Assembly (NCBI GenBank): GCA_009692985.1
Contig: SHYF01000051.1
Span: 1-9,698 of the forward strand
Length of the DNA: 9,698 nt
Origin: Dehalococcoidia bacterium
GTDB taxonomy: Bacteria > Chloroflexota > Dehalococcoidia > Lucifugimonadales > SHYF01
Direction of reading: 5' to 3'
In this document: positions 1 through 6,893 of the stretch, in pieces
How the letters are laid out: each line of letters opens with the position of its first letter
How positions within the stretch are numbered: position 1 is the stretch's first letter
Made by a program: the position numbers and the translations under genes
Notes under the pieces: generated by a model
The model's database searches: none
Told to the model about the DNA's origin: nothing
What the model saw: the letters and a program-made list of their open reading frames with translations, nothing else

Positions 1-1
1 C

Positions 2-166
2 AACGGCAGGATTTGGGCCCTTTTCTATAACGGCGAGAAGCTCCTGGAGAACGTAATGGCGGTGGACTCCGCTCTGGAGATACCGTCCTTTGGCGAAGAC
101 GAGGCGGGCGAACTGTATATCCTCTCCTTCTACGGCAGAATCTACAGGCTCAAGCCGCCAGGCTGA
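2..166 (+). CDS. PQQ-dependent sugar dehydrogenase, C-terminal fragment (partial)
   Basis: This is the 3' end of a gene that enters from the left edge; 54 codons are visible before a TGA at 164-166. The visible protein has the closing beta-propeller blade signature of soluble glucose/sorbosone dehydrogenases (YliI/Asd-like): SFGEDEAGELYILSF followed by GRIYRL. In that family this is the last blade strand plus the sealing strand, so the true C-terminus is present. Known members are usually exported, calcium- and PQQ-dependent aldose oxidases; nothing about export or cofactor binding can be checked here because the active-site blades lie outside the window. No terminator with a T tract is visible on the plus strand after it. 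Other six-bladed propeller proteins (NHL, Kelch-like) cannot be fully excluded from so short a piece. Confidence 0.7.
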   Translation, partial: NGRIWALFYNGEKLLENVMAVDSALEIPSFGEDEAGELYILSFYGRIYRLKPPG

Positions 167-205
167 TGTCCTATCAAGTTCAATTCCCGCTTCTAATCCC
201 CGCCC

Positions 206-240
206 ATGTCCTTCTACTGCGCTCAGGATGAGCGGTGACG
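206..240. repeat. Short dispersed-repeat-like sequence in the convergent gap
   Basis: The stretch holds TCCTTCTACTGCGCTCAGGA followed by TGAGCGGTGAC, with TCCT and AGGA as outer inverted arms. It closely resembles a small repeat recalled from many environmental bacterial and Chloroflexota genomes (consensus near CCTTCGACTGCGCTCAGGAT). The resemblance is from memory and there is no second copy in this window, so it is a suggestion only. The rest of the gap (167-205 and 241-271) shows nothing recognisable. Confidence 0.35.
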
Positions 241-271
241 GATGCTAAGACACCACATCAAGCCTGCGAGT

Positions 272-339
272 GCGGATCAAGGCGTATCGAATAAAACGCA
301 AGAGGGCGAGTGGCACGGCCACACGCCCTCTTGATCCGC
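272..339. repeat. 10-bp inverted repeat flanking and overlapping the terminator
   Basis: GCGGATCAAG at 272-281 is the exact reverse complement of CTTGATCCGC at 330-339. The right arm shares its last four bases with the terminator stem, so the long-range pairing and the full terminator stem exclude each other. It may be the ends of a small palindromic element that carries the terminator, or an alternative RNA fold; the sequence does not decide. Confidence 0.5.
291..333 (-). terminator. Rho-independent terminator of the lipoprotein gene
   Basis: On the minus strand CAAGAGGGCG (333-324) pairs perfectly with CGCCCTCTTG (308-299), then after one A-A mismatch GTGGC pairs with GCCAC around a three-base loop. 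This makes a 10 + 5 bp stem. It is followed on the minus strand by CGTTTTATT (298-291), a T-rich tail. It starts 24 bases after the lipoprotein stop codon. On the plus strand no T run follows, so it should work in one direction only. Confidence 0.85.
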
Positions 340-356
340 CAGCCCAGCATGACTGA

Positions 357-779
357 TTACGGCGATACCTTGATGCTACACCTCATGTCGTGCCGAGCGG
401 CGTTGAACTCCTCAAAACAGTCGAAGACCCCCGCCGCGTCGGGAGTGAACACCTTTGAGACCTCAGAGTCGTTCCCTGCTTGAGCAAAGAGCATTACGTC
501 CCACCGCGGCACGCGCAGACGATAGGAGTTGTTTCCACGGTTCAGGAGCTGGAACTGATAGCTCTTCCCCAGCTTCAGCTCTATGATGCTTGGCTCCAGC
601 ATAAACTCCGTAGTTCCGGTCACCTTGACCAGCTCTCCCACTGCCGCTACGGGTGTGGGTGTCTTGGACGCTGGGCCAGGCGTTTGGCCACCGCTAGGGG
701 TGGTCCCGCCACCGCCACCACAGGCGACAAAGAACAAGGCTACCATACCCACTGCGACCAGAATCCCTGCTTTTTTCAT
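357..779 (-). CDS. Small secreted lipoprotein with degenerate cupredoxin-like domain
   Basis: The 140-residue protein starts with a lipoprotein signal: KK at 2-3, a hydrophobic core, and FVAC ending at Cys20, the likely lipidated residue (Phe at -3 is a little unusual). A Gly/Pro/Thr-rich linker (21-46) follows. Residues 47-140 look like a cupredoxin fold: EFMLEPSIIELKLGKSYQF, then VFTPDAAGVFDC, then the C-terminal ligand loop with Cys121, His130 and Met132 and the closing SIKV strand. The first copper-ligand His of the family, expected near residues 84-87 (NNSYRL), is missing, with Tyr86 there instead. An extra Cys134 could bond to Cys121. It therefore probably sits on the outer face of the membrane and may not bind copper in the usual way. 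The start is ATG with GAGGTGA (789-783) just upstream. It has its own promoter and terminator. The fold assignment is an inference from motif spacing. Confidence 0.8.
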   Translation of the reverse strand: MKKAGILVAVGMVALFFVACGGGGGTTPSGGQTPGPASKTPTPVAAVGELVKVTGTTEFMLEPSIIELKLGKSYQFQLLNRGNNSYRLRVPRWDVMLFAQAGNDSEVSKVFTPDAAGVFDCFEEFNAARHDMRCSIKVSP

Positions 780-815
780 TGGTCACCTCAGTTATCAGAA
801 TACAATGATTGAAGC

Positions 816-844
816 ATAATAGAATAAGGTTGCGTATATTGCAA
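816..844 (-). promoter_or_regulatory. Sigma-70-type promoter for the lipoprotein gene
   Basis: On the minus strand TTGCAA (844-839, 4 of 6 to TTGACA) is separated by exactly 17 bp from TATTAT (821-816, 5 of 6 to TATAAT). Transcription would start near 809, giving a leader of about 30 bases that contains the GAGGTGA ribosome binding site. The surrounding sequence is clearly richer in A and T than the genes. Confidence 0.65.
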
Positions 845-1014
845 CATGCACTTTGGCAAATGGCGTAACCAAGGCCAAAGCCTCTGGCGTCTACTAGCTA
901 GCAACTACGCCGCTGGAGTAATTTTAACATCAACCATGCTCAATAGGACAGTGACCCAGTCACATTTCATGAGTATTTCACAGAGAATCAACTTGCTGGC
1001 GGGGCGCTCTCTCT
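845..1014. other. Gap between the lipoprotein promoter and the end of the four-gene operon
   Basis: No convincing gene is seen here; an open frame of 66 codons on the plus strand starting at 846 has no recognisable domain or ribosome binding site and runs into the neighbouring gene. A small inverted repeat, GTGAC-CCA-GTCAC at 951-963, lies about 50 bases after the stop of the minus-strand operon but is not followed by a T tract, so it is at best a weak terminator or protein site. CTAGCTAG (894-901) is a short palindrome. The operon's terminator was not identified. Confidence 0.4.
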
Positions 1015-3366
1015 TCAGCAGCGGGACTTGTTGCCGGCCACGTTAGGCCCTACGGGAGCCAGAGTGAAATCCTTGGGGAAATAGGCATAGCTGTCCGCCG
1101 ACAGGTCCGGCAACCCAAAATTCCTGTACACAAAGTAGTCCGCCACGCGGCACAACGACTCTCTCTTGCGCAGACCTTCCCAGACCGTCTTTCGGGTAAT
1201 GCCACGGTAGCTCTCGGAAAACCACCAAAGGTGCGTGTACTTGACGGGCATGCCGTAGCCTGACATGAACCGCTCCGCCGACGCCTGGTTGCCGGCCGCC
1301 AGCAGCACCACGTCAGCGTCTGGTGTCTGGTCCATGCTGCGACAGGCCCCACTTTCGTTCCCGTAGCACGGGTATCCCACAAGTTTGTAGTCCCTGAGAT
1401 ACCATGCCCACGGCCACGTGTTCGTGTCCACCGTGATCTTCAAGTTGCGCCCTTTGCCTGTCTCCCGCCCCAGGCGTTCAATCTCCGCCATAACCTGAGG
1501 TATGTCCTGCCCACCCTGGGCGTAGACCAACATCTCCACTGGCATGTTGGGGTTGGCGTACGCAGCACGGAGGGCCGCCTGCACGCTAAGGGCCAGCATA
1601 ACACCCGCCAGGGATACCACCAGCAGGGCCAGACGTTTCCCTTGGCCCGCTTGCCATATCAGATAGATGCACGCGGCAATCATGGCTGGGACAAGCAAAG
1701 CCAGGAGCAAATTCAGCCCTAAACTCATGCCTGACTCCTTGGCAAGAGCCAGGACCAGCCACCGTCCCGCTACGGCCACCAGCAGGGCCAGCATGAATGT
1801 AAACGCCACGGCGGGCCAGCGGATGCTCCGAAGCCAAAGGCGCAACCTGGGATTCACCGGTCCCACTGGGGTTGGCGTCACCTGCGGGAGAGAAGGGGTG
1901 GAGTCAGGGGAGGCTTCAACTGGTAATGTTGTGCCACAGCGGACGCAAACACGCGCTTCGAGATAGTTCACCCACTGGCACTCAGGGCAGATTGGAGTTT
2001 GGCCGTCTATCTGACTGAGGGTGACACGCCCCCAAGGCTCCCGTTCCAGCAGGCTGCCCAGGGCCTTCCCAGCCAAGAGAATGAAGGGCAGCGCCACATT
2101 GACCAGGAGCCAGGGCATCTTTTCCCCGGCGTAGCTATAGAGCAAGAAGCTGCCTACCGCCCAGTACACCAGAAAGAGTGAGAACCTGTCGCCTTTTACC
2201 AGGTAGTAGGCGGCGGCGGCACTTCCCACCAGCATGGGAAGGAACTCGTAGTTCAACCCCACCACTATGTAGTAGTACCACGGCTGGCCGCCGCGAGCGA
2301 CCTCATGCTGCACCACCCAGTAGCCCAGAGACTGCCAAAGGCCGCTGAGTAGCCCGCCGGGGAAGTTGGCAAAGAAAGAGGAGTAGAGCAACACCCACAC
2401 GGTGGCGAAGGCCCCAAAGCAGACCAGCCAGACCCAAGGCCGCCAGCGCAGCCCTATCGCCACCGCCGCAACGAATAGCGTCACCACCACTACAAAAGCT
2501 ACGTACAATCCCGGACCCTTGGGCATTCCCACGGGCCCAGCAGTCCAGTCCGGGTTCGCCAGTGTAATACCCAACGTGTGCTGAAAAAGGCCGATGCACG
2601 CTGCTCCCAGAGGAAGTACCAGCGTGGCCATCAGGATTAGGAACTGGCCGCCTGGAGAAAAATCCCGGAGCCTTTTCCGCCCCAGCAGCCAGGGCACCAC
2701 ATCGGTTGCGGAGGCGATGAACAGGTAGCTTCCCAGGACGGCTACCACGATATAGACGTTCTCCATGGTGGAAAAGGCAAAGGCCAGCGCCACGGACGAT
2801 AGGACCAGATATCGGCTCTTGCGGGTATCCAGGTACCCCCACATGAATGCCACCAACAGCAGCGCCCACACCGCCATATACATATCGTCGCGGGCAAAAC
2901 GGCTGAAGTAGAGCATGGTGGGTGACAGCGCCAGAAGGAGTGATGTCACCAACGTTCCTGTCCTGCCCAGTCGGCGCCGCAACATGATGGGAACAGCTAC
3001 CAAGGCAGTACCGAACAGGGCAGGCAGCAGGCGCGCCGTGGCGTCATTGGCCCACAGGAGCCAGTATACTGCCGCCGTGGCATAAAACTTGAATGGGCCG
3101 TGCATCATCGGGTCGTGGGTGTAGCCCCGACCCTCGTATATGTACCAGGAGTAAATGGCGTGAAGGCTTTCGTCGTGCTGGATGGCCCTGGCGCCCAGGG
3201 CCCACAAACGCAGCCCAAGTGCCAGCACCACTATGATGACAAACGCCCAAACCTCCCACCTGGCCCATGGCAGTCGGATATCCATTGGGCCATCCGCAGC
3301 CGCTGGTGGCGCAACGGCCTCCACCTGTGCCTCCAAGACCACCCCCGTTCCGCTATTTTCGGACAC
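1015..3366 (-). CDS. Agl23-like (TIGR03663) polytopic glycosyltransferase-family membrane protein with zinc ribbon insert
   Basis: This 783-residue membrane protein matches TIGR03663 ('flippase activity-associated protein Agl23'), distantly related to the ArnT/PMT glycosyltransferases that use lipid-linked sugars. Family landmarks are present: the acidic pair in HDES (64-67), HGP (89-91), the arginines in SRFARDD (155-161), GEKMPWLL (414-421), and a C-terminal soluble part with VDTNTWPWAWYLRDY (646-660). Many hydrophobic segments lie between about 37 and 600. Residues 459-480 hold CPEC...CVRC, a zinc ribbon with Cys460, 463, 474 and 477, followed by a Pro/Thr-rich linker; it is not part of the family core. 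Family knowledge suggests action at the cytoplasmic membrane on a lipid-linked sugar, but acceptor and donor are unknown. The GTG start overlaps the upstream gene by 14 bp, suggesting coupled translation. A second GTG at 3324 has a better ribosome site (GGAGG, 3334-3330, 5-base spacing) and could be the real start, giving 769 residues. Confidence 0.85.
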   Translation of the reverse strand: MSENSGTGVVLEAQVEAVAPPAAADGPMDIRLPWARWEVWAFVIIVVLALGLRLWALGARAIQHDESLHAIYSWYIYEGRGYTHDPMMHGPFKFYATAAVYWLLWANDATARLLPALFGTALVAVPIMLRRRLGRTGTLVTSLLLALSPTMLYFSRFARDDMYMAVWALLLVAFMWGYLDTRKSRYLVLSSVALAFAFSTMENVYIVVAVLGSYLFIASATDVVPWLLGRKRLRDFSPGGQFLILMATLVLPLGAACIGLFQHTLGITLANPDWTAGPVGMPKGPGLYVAFVVVVTLFVAAVAIGLRWRPWVWLVCFGAFATVWVLLYSSFFANFPGGLLSGLWQSLGYWVVQHEVARGGQPWYYYIVVGLNYEFLPMLVGSAAAAYYLVKGDRFSLFLVYWAVGSFLLYSYAGEKMPWLLVNVALPFILLAGKALGSLLEREPWGRVTLSQIDGQTPICPECQWVNYLEARVCVRCGTTLPVEASPDSTPSLPQVTPTPVGPVNPRLRLWLRSIRWPAVAFTFMLALLVAVAGRWLVLALAKESGMSLGLNLLLALLVPAMIAACIYLIWQAGQGKRLALLVVSLAGVMLALSVQAALRAAYANPNMPVEMLVYAQGGQDIPQVMAEIERLGRETGKGRNLKITVDTNTWPWAWYLRDYKLVGYPCYGNESGACRSMDQTPDADVVLLAAGNQASAERFMSGYGMPVKYTHLWWFSESYRGITRKTVWEGLRKRESLCRVADYFVYRNFGLPDLSADSYAYFPKDFTLAPVGPNVAGNKSRC

Positions 3367-5794
3367 GGTATATCACCACATCGCCTTCCTGGAACGCCAC
3401 ATCACCCAGGGCGTTGAACTTGTCCATGCCCTGGATGCCGTACTTGGCCCTCTCTCGCGGCCCTACTAATATATACGTTACCCCATAGGTGTGGAGGATC
3501 TCTTTGGCCTCCTGGGGGTCGTCGGTCTTGTAAATCATCTCCACTGCTTGCAACCGTCCCTCAAAAGGCTTGGTGGACCCGCGCCACTGGTGCTCATGGC
3601 CCACCCACCCTAAGATCGTTGGAATCCCTGTGCTGGCCGAGACCCGGCCGTAGCTGGAATAGTCGTCGCCCACCGCCTCTACGATAACATCCCCGGGCTG
3701 GTGGTTCTTCTTCAGCCATTGGATGCTCTGGAGCTCCCCCAAATCCTCGTTTGCCACGTAGGCGAGGCCGTCCAGAGTTGCCTTCCCAGCCAGGCCGGAG
3801 GTCTTGGTGTAGCCGGCGGCCAATGGGTAGTAGACGGACGCCACCAACCCCAGGATAACAAGCCCGGCCCACACGTACCCAGGGAAGCGAATCCAAGCGC
3901 CTGAGCCGCTGTATCTGGAACACAGGTAGTATATGGCGTAGGAACAGACCACAGCAAGGAGTACCCACGCCTGGTAGTACAGCTTGAAAATGGTGTTCAT
4001 GCGATTGTTGAATATGTCCACCAGGTAGAAGAGCTCCGCACCGATGAGCAGAAACAACGCCAGGGCAAGAAGCATCAGCGGGAAGGAGCTGGCCGCCGAG
4101 GGAGTATATCCCTGGGACTGGTGTTCTGGAGCAGATGTTGGGCCAGGCTCCGCCGCCGCCGCGCCATGAAGCCTGCGGAGCGCCACGTATACCGCTGCTG
4201 CCGCCAATAGCATCAAGGGCAGCAGGTGCAGAAACCGCTGCCAGACCAATCCGGCGATGTCCGGCACAGTGCATGGTGACGCACCTTTGTATATAACGCA
4301 GTCAAGCCAAGGTACCAGCGCCATCATGCCCTCCGCCAGCGTCCATATAAGCCAGGGAACCAACGCAACGGCCAGGGCAAAGGCCGCCGTTTGCCACCTT
4401 CCCAACCCGCGAGGTAGCATGGCCAACAACTCCCATACCACAAATGGCACAACTATTAGAAGAAACAGCCCACAGACGACCAGGAAGTGAACTGGCCGGG
4501 TAACGTACTCCTTCACTGGCAAGATTCCTTTGGCCTGGCTATCAAAAGCTAGGTAGAATGGCAGATATAGCACCACCGCCAGGAGTATCACCGAGATAGC
4601 CGTGGCAATGGCACTCTTCGCTGCCCTGCCCAGGGTCTCTTGCCCCTTATATGCCTTGGCCAGCGCCGCTCCTGCAAACAGCGCCGCAAATACCGGCAGG
4701 TCCCACAGGTTGATGAAGCCCAGCGCTCCCAGGGCCAGAACGATGACAAGGGCGTCCCGAGCGCCGCTCCAGCTAATCAACCAACGCCAACCTGGCCTGG
4801 CGGGACTCACAACGTAGTTCAACACCAGGCCAAGGAACATCAACATGAAAGGAAGGCTCATGACGTGAGGGTGCAGGTCGCCCAGCATGAAGCTGAAAAA
4901 CGGGAACTCAGTGATGGTGTAGTCCAGGCTGTTGCCGCCTTGCACGGTATCTATGACGCGGGTAGCGCGCCACCACCACCAGCCTGGCTCTGTGGGATAC
5001 CAGTTCGGCGACTTCAACGGCCCATCCAGCCCCTTGATGTCCACCCACTGCCATAGCTCTGCGGAGCCTCCTCCGCCAGCCCTTATAAGCTCCAGCCCGG
5101 ATACAAGATTGGCGATGCCCAGTAGCAAAAACACGCCCAGAAGCCCGCTAACCGCTGCCGCCCGCAGGCTCCCGCCCACAAGTCGTACTATGTTCACGGC
5201 TAGGCCGAATATCCCGACGGCTGCCAGGGCCGCCACCAACACAAGCGCAAGGTTGTAACCCACCGAGGTGGAGAGGCCCGCCAGTCGGGTCAGGCCACCA
5301 AATATCAGGTATCCAAAGTAGTAGTAGCTTACCGTGTGTCCTGCCAGCCACGGGTCCTGGGGTGGGAAGTGCCGGCTGGCAACAGTCGCGTTCAGGAACG
5401 CGAAGTCCATGGGCTGTTCGGTGTGGTTGATGGCTGCATCGTGGGACTTGATTACTGCCCAGAGGGCGAAGATGCCAAGGAAGACTAACTCGGAGAGAAG
5501 CACTACCCTCCATTCCCGACGTAAGAAGCCAAGCAAACCGACACGCAAGCGCCAGGCCATGTATCCGGAAGCTACGGCCAGGGACAGAAGAACGACAAGC
5601 AGGGTTGGAAGGCTGTTGGAGAACACCGGGCTGGAAGCCAGTAGCCAAAGGGGGTAGAAGGCCAGAAGAAGTCCCGCCGGCTTCGCCAGGGTATACCCAC
5701 GGTCAGGAAGCCAGGGCGTCAGAGCATAGAGGATAGGGAAGGCCAGCAAGCCCAGGAGTTCTACGGCGAGGAGCCAGAGGATTACATCTAGCAC
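3353..5794 (-). CDS. DUF2298 (Chlor_Arch_YYY, TIGR03662) multi-spanning membrane protein
   Basis: The 813-residue, very hydrophobic protein belongs to DUF2298, named for the YYYxG motif, seen here as YYYFG at 157-161. Other conserved stretches are HTEQPMDFAFLN (124-135), PPQDPWLAG (144-152), FPFFSFMLGDLHPH (297-310), DIFNNRMNTIFKLYYQAW (593-610) and, in the C-terminal extracellular-type part, SYGRVSASTGIPTILGW (714-730) with HEHQW after it. The length (700-900 is usual for single-domain members) and the complete N-terminal membrane region indicate an intact gene. The family has no established biochemical function; it resembles polytopic GT-C type glycosyltransferases in layout and is commonly found beside TIGR03663 genes, as here. 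Conserved acidic, His and Arg residues near membrane loops are candidates for substrate binding (inference). The start is GTG; an in-frame TAG lies 9 bases upstream, so no longer start exists. No clear ribosome site is seen, and the gene begins only 34 bases after ftsY, so translation may depend on the upstream gene. Confidence 0.88.
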   Translation of the reverse strand: MLDVILWLLAVELLGLLAFPILYALTPWLPDRGYTLAKPAGLLLAFYPLWLLASSPVFSNSLPTLLVVLLSLAVASGYMAWRLRVGLLGFLRREWRVVLLSELVFLGIFALWAVIKSHDAAINHTEQPMDFAFLNATVASRHFPPQDPWLAGHTVSYYYFGYLIFGGLTRLAGLSTSVGYNLALVLVAALAAVGIFGLAVNIVRLVGGSLRAAAVSGLLGVFLLLGIANLVSGLELIRAGGGGSAELWQWVDIKGLDGPLKSPNWYPTEPGWWWWRATRVIDTVQGGNSLDYTITEFPFFSFMLGDLHPHVMSLPFMLMFLGLVLNYVVSPARPGWRWLISWSGARDALVIVLALGALGFINLWDLPVFAALFAGAALAKAYKGQETLGRAAKSAIATAISVILLAVVLYLPFYLAFDSQAKGILPVKEYVTRPVHFLVVCGLFLLIVVPFVVWELLAMLPRGLGRWQTAAFALAVALVPWLIWTLAEGMMALVPWLDCVIYKGASPCTVPDIAGLVWQRFLHLLPLMLLAAAAVYVALRRLHGAAAAEPGPTSAPEHQSQGYTPSAASSFPLMLLALALFLLIGAELFYLVDIFNNRMNTIFKLYYQAWVLLAVVCSYAIYYLCSRYSGSGAWIRFPGYVWAGLVILGLVASVYYPLAAGYTKTSGLAGKATLDGLAYVANEDLGELQSIQWLKKNHQPGDVIVEAVGDDYSSYGRVSASTGIPTILGWVGHEHQWRGSTKPFEGRLQAVEMIYKTDDPQEAKEILHTYGVTYILVGPRERAKYGIQGMDKFNALGDVAFQEGDVVIYRVRK

Positions 5795-5828
5795 GTTGCG
5801 CTATAAAGGGTGGCAGAGGCTATGTCAT

Positions 5829-6794
5829 TCATGCCCGCGAGTCCACGGCTAGCGGTGTGAACAGCGCCTCCACGAACTGGCGCGGATCAAAGGGCGAAAT
5901 GTCTTCTGCGCCCTCGCCCGTTCCGATGAACAAGACCGGCAAGCCCAGCTCCTGGCGTATAGCGAACACAGCGCCTCCCTTGGCCGTGCCGTCCAGCTTG
6001 GCCAGAAAAACGCCGTCGCAGGCCACCGCCTGGGTGAAGGCCCGCGCCTGCGCCAGACCGTTCTGGCCCGTGGTGGCGTCCATCACCAGGAGGGTTACAT
6101 GAGGGGCCGTGGGATCCAGCCGCTGCACCACGCGACGGACCTTTTTCAGCTCCTCCATGAGGTTGCTCTTCGTATGGAGCCGCCCGGCCGTGTCAATGAT
6201 TACAACGCCGGCTCCACGGGCCTTGGCAGCCTGAACCGCATCGAAGGCCACCGCCGCTGGGTCGCTCCCCGGCTGGTGAGCGATAACTTCGACGTTCAAC
6301 CGCCTGGCCCAGGCCTGAAGCTGGTCTATGGCGGCGGCGCGGAAGGTGTCGGCAGCGCCCAGGACAACCTTGTCGCCGGACTCCTGGAAGAACCGCGTCA
6401 GCTTGGCTATGCTGGTAGTTTTTCCTGAGCCGTTGACGCCTACCACGAGCACCACCAGCGGCCTGGGCCGCGATTCCCCGGCCTCCAGGAGACCTTTGGC
6501 GGACGGGGCTTCCTCTCCCAGCAGCGCCAGCATCTCTTCTTTCACCGCCTGCACTACAAGACCAGGAGTGGCGGCTTCGCCGGCGGAGCACACTCGCTCA
6601 CGTGCCCGCTGTAGCACTGCTTGGGCCGTGGCAACGCCTACGTCGGCGGAGACCAGGGCCTCCTCCATCTCCTCCCACGTTTCGGCGCTGACATGGCCAC
6701 TTTGGAAGATGCGGGACAGCTTGCCAAACCAGGTCTCCCTGGTGCGGCGGACTCCTTCTTCTGTGCGCTCCTTGCGGCCAAAGAACAAAGGCAC
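5829..6794 (-). CDS. ftsY: Signal recognition particle receptor GTPase FtsY
   Basis: FtsY docks SRP-ribosome complexes at the cytoplasmic membrane so that membrane proteins are inserted while being made. From the chosen start (321 residues) the helical N domain spans about 15-100, then the G domain: P-loop GVNGSGKTT (119-127), DTFRAAA (149-155), DTAGR (201-205), DATTGQN (239-245), AKLDGTAKGG (265-274) in place of the common TKLDGTAKGG, and GTGEGAEDISPFDP near the end. There is almost no acidic A domain, which is typical outside proteobacteria. An open frame reaches a TTG at 6818, but the only strong ribosome site, AGGAGG (6811-6806), lies after that TTG and 11 bases before the GTG at 6794, so 6794 is preferred. 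The upstream gene is rnc; smc, often between rnc and ftsY in other bacteria, is not there. Two large membrane-protein genes follow within 34 bp. Confidence 0.96.
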   Translation of the reverse strand: MPLFFGRKERTEEGVRRTRETWFGKLSRIFQSGHVSAETWEEMEEALVSADVGVATAQAVLQRARERVCSAGEAATPGLVVQAVKEEMLALLGEEAPSAKGLLEAGESRPRPLVVLVVGVNGSGKTTSIAKLTRFFQESGDKVVLGAADTFRAAAIDQLQAWARRLNVEVIAHQPGSDPAAVAFDAVQAAKARGAGVVIIDTAGRLHTKSNLMEELKKVRRVVQRLDPTAPHVTLLVMDATTGQNGLAQARAFTQAVACDGVFLAKLDGTAKGGAVFAIRQELGLPVLFIGTGEGAEDISPFDPRQFVEALFTPLAVDSRA

Positions 6795-6805
6795 TGGGAC
6801 TACTG

Positions 6806-6811
6806 CCTCCT
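6806..6811 (-). promoter_or_regulatory. Ribosome binding site that decides the ftsY start
   Basis: AGGAGG on the minus strand is a full match to the anti-Shine-Dalgarno core. It is internal to the longer TTG-initiated frame (6818) and sits 11 bases upstream of an in-frame GTG (6794). The spacing is on the long side, so the TTG start is not excluded, but TTG at 6818 has no purine-rich site of its own. Confidence 0.55.
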
Positions 6812-6865
6812 GGGACAAGCTTATTACGTTTAGCCATCATAGCATCCAGCACTATGCACGTGAAG

Positions 6866-6893
6866 GTAGGGGCAGGGCATGCCCTGCCCCTAC
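6866..6893. repeat. Perfect 28-bp palindrome abutting the rnc stop codon
   Basis: GTAGGGGCAGGGCA (6866-6879) is followed at once by its exact reverse complement (6880-6893). The last base touches the rnc stop codon (6896-6894). As RNA it would fold into a 12-bp, almost all G-C stem with a four-base loop. No T tract follows on either strand, so it is not a standard terminator. It resembles GGGGCAGG-type REP hairpins recalled from Chloroflexota genomes. It could stabilise the 3' end of rnc RNA, slow RNA polymerase, or be an RNase III substrate. Confidence 0.85.

Noticed and set aside
951..963. GTGAC-CCA-GTCAC as terminator of the four-gene operon
   Set aside because: Only a 5-bp stem and no T run follows on the minus strand.
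846..1046. Open frame of 66 codons on the plus strand in the gap before the operon end
   Set aside because: No ribosome binding site, no recognisable domain, and its end lies antisense inside the Agl23-like gene.
2303..2869. Long alternative frame (188 codons) on the minus strand inside the Agl23-like gene
   Set aside because: It is a GC-rich shadow frame of a well-supported membrane protein; its composition (Gly, Arg, Pro, His rich) is typical of out-of-frame reading.
6866..6893. Intrinsic terminator between rnc and ftsY
   Set aside because: The palindrome is strong, but no T tract follows on either strand, so it was kept as a repeat/hairpin rather than a terminator.
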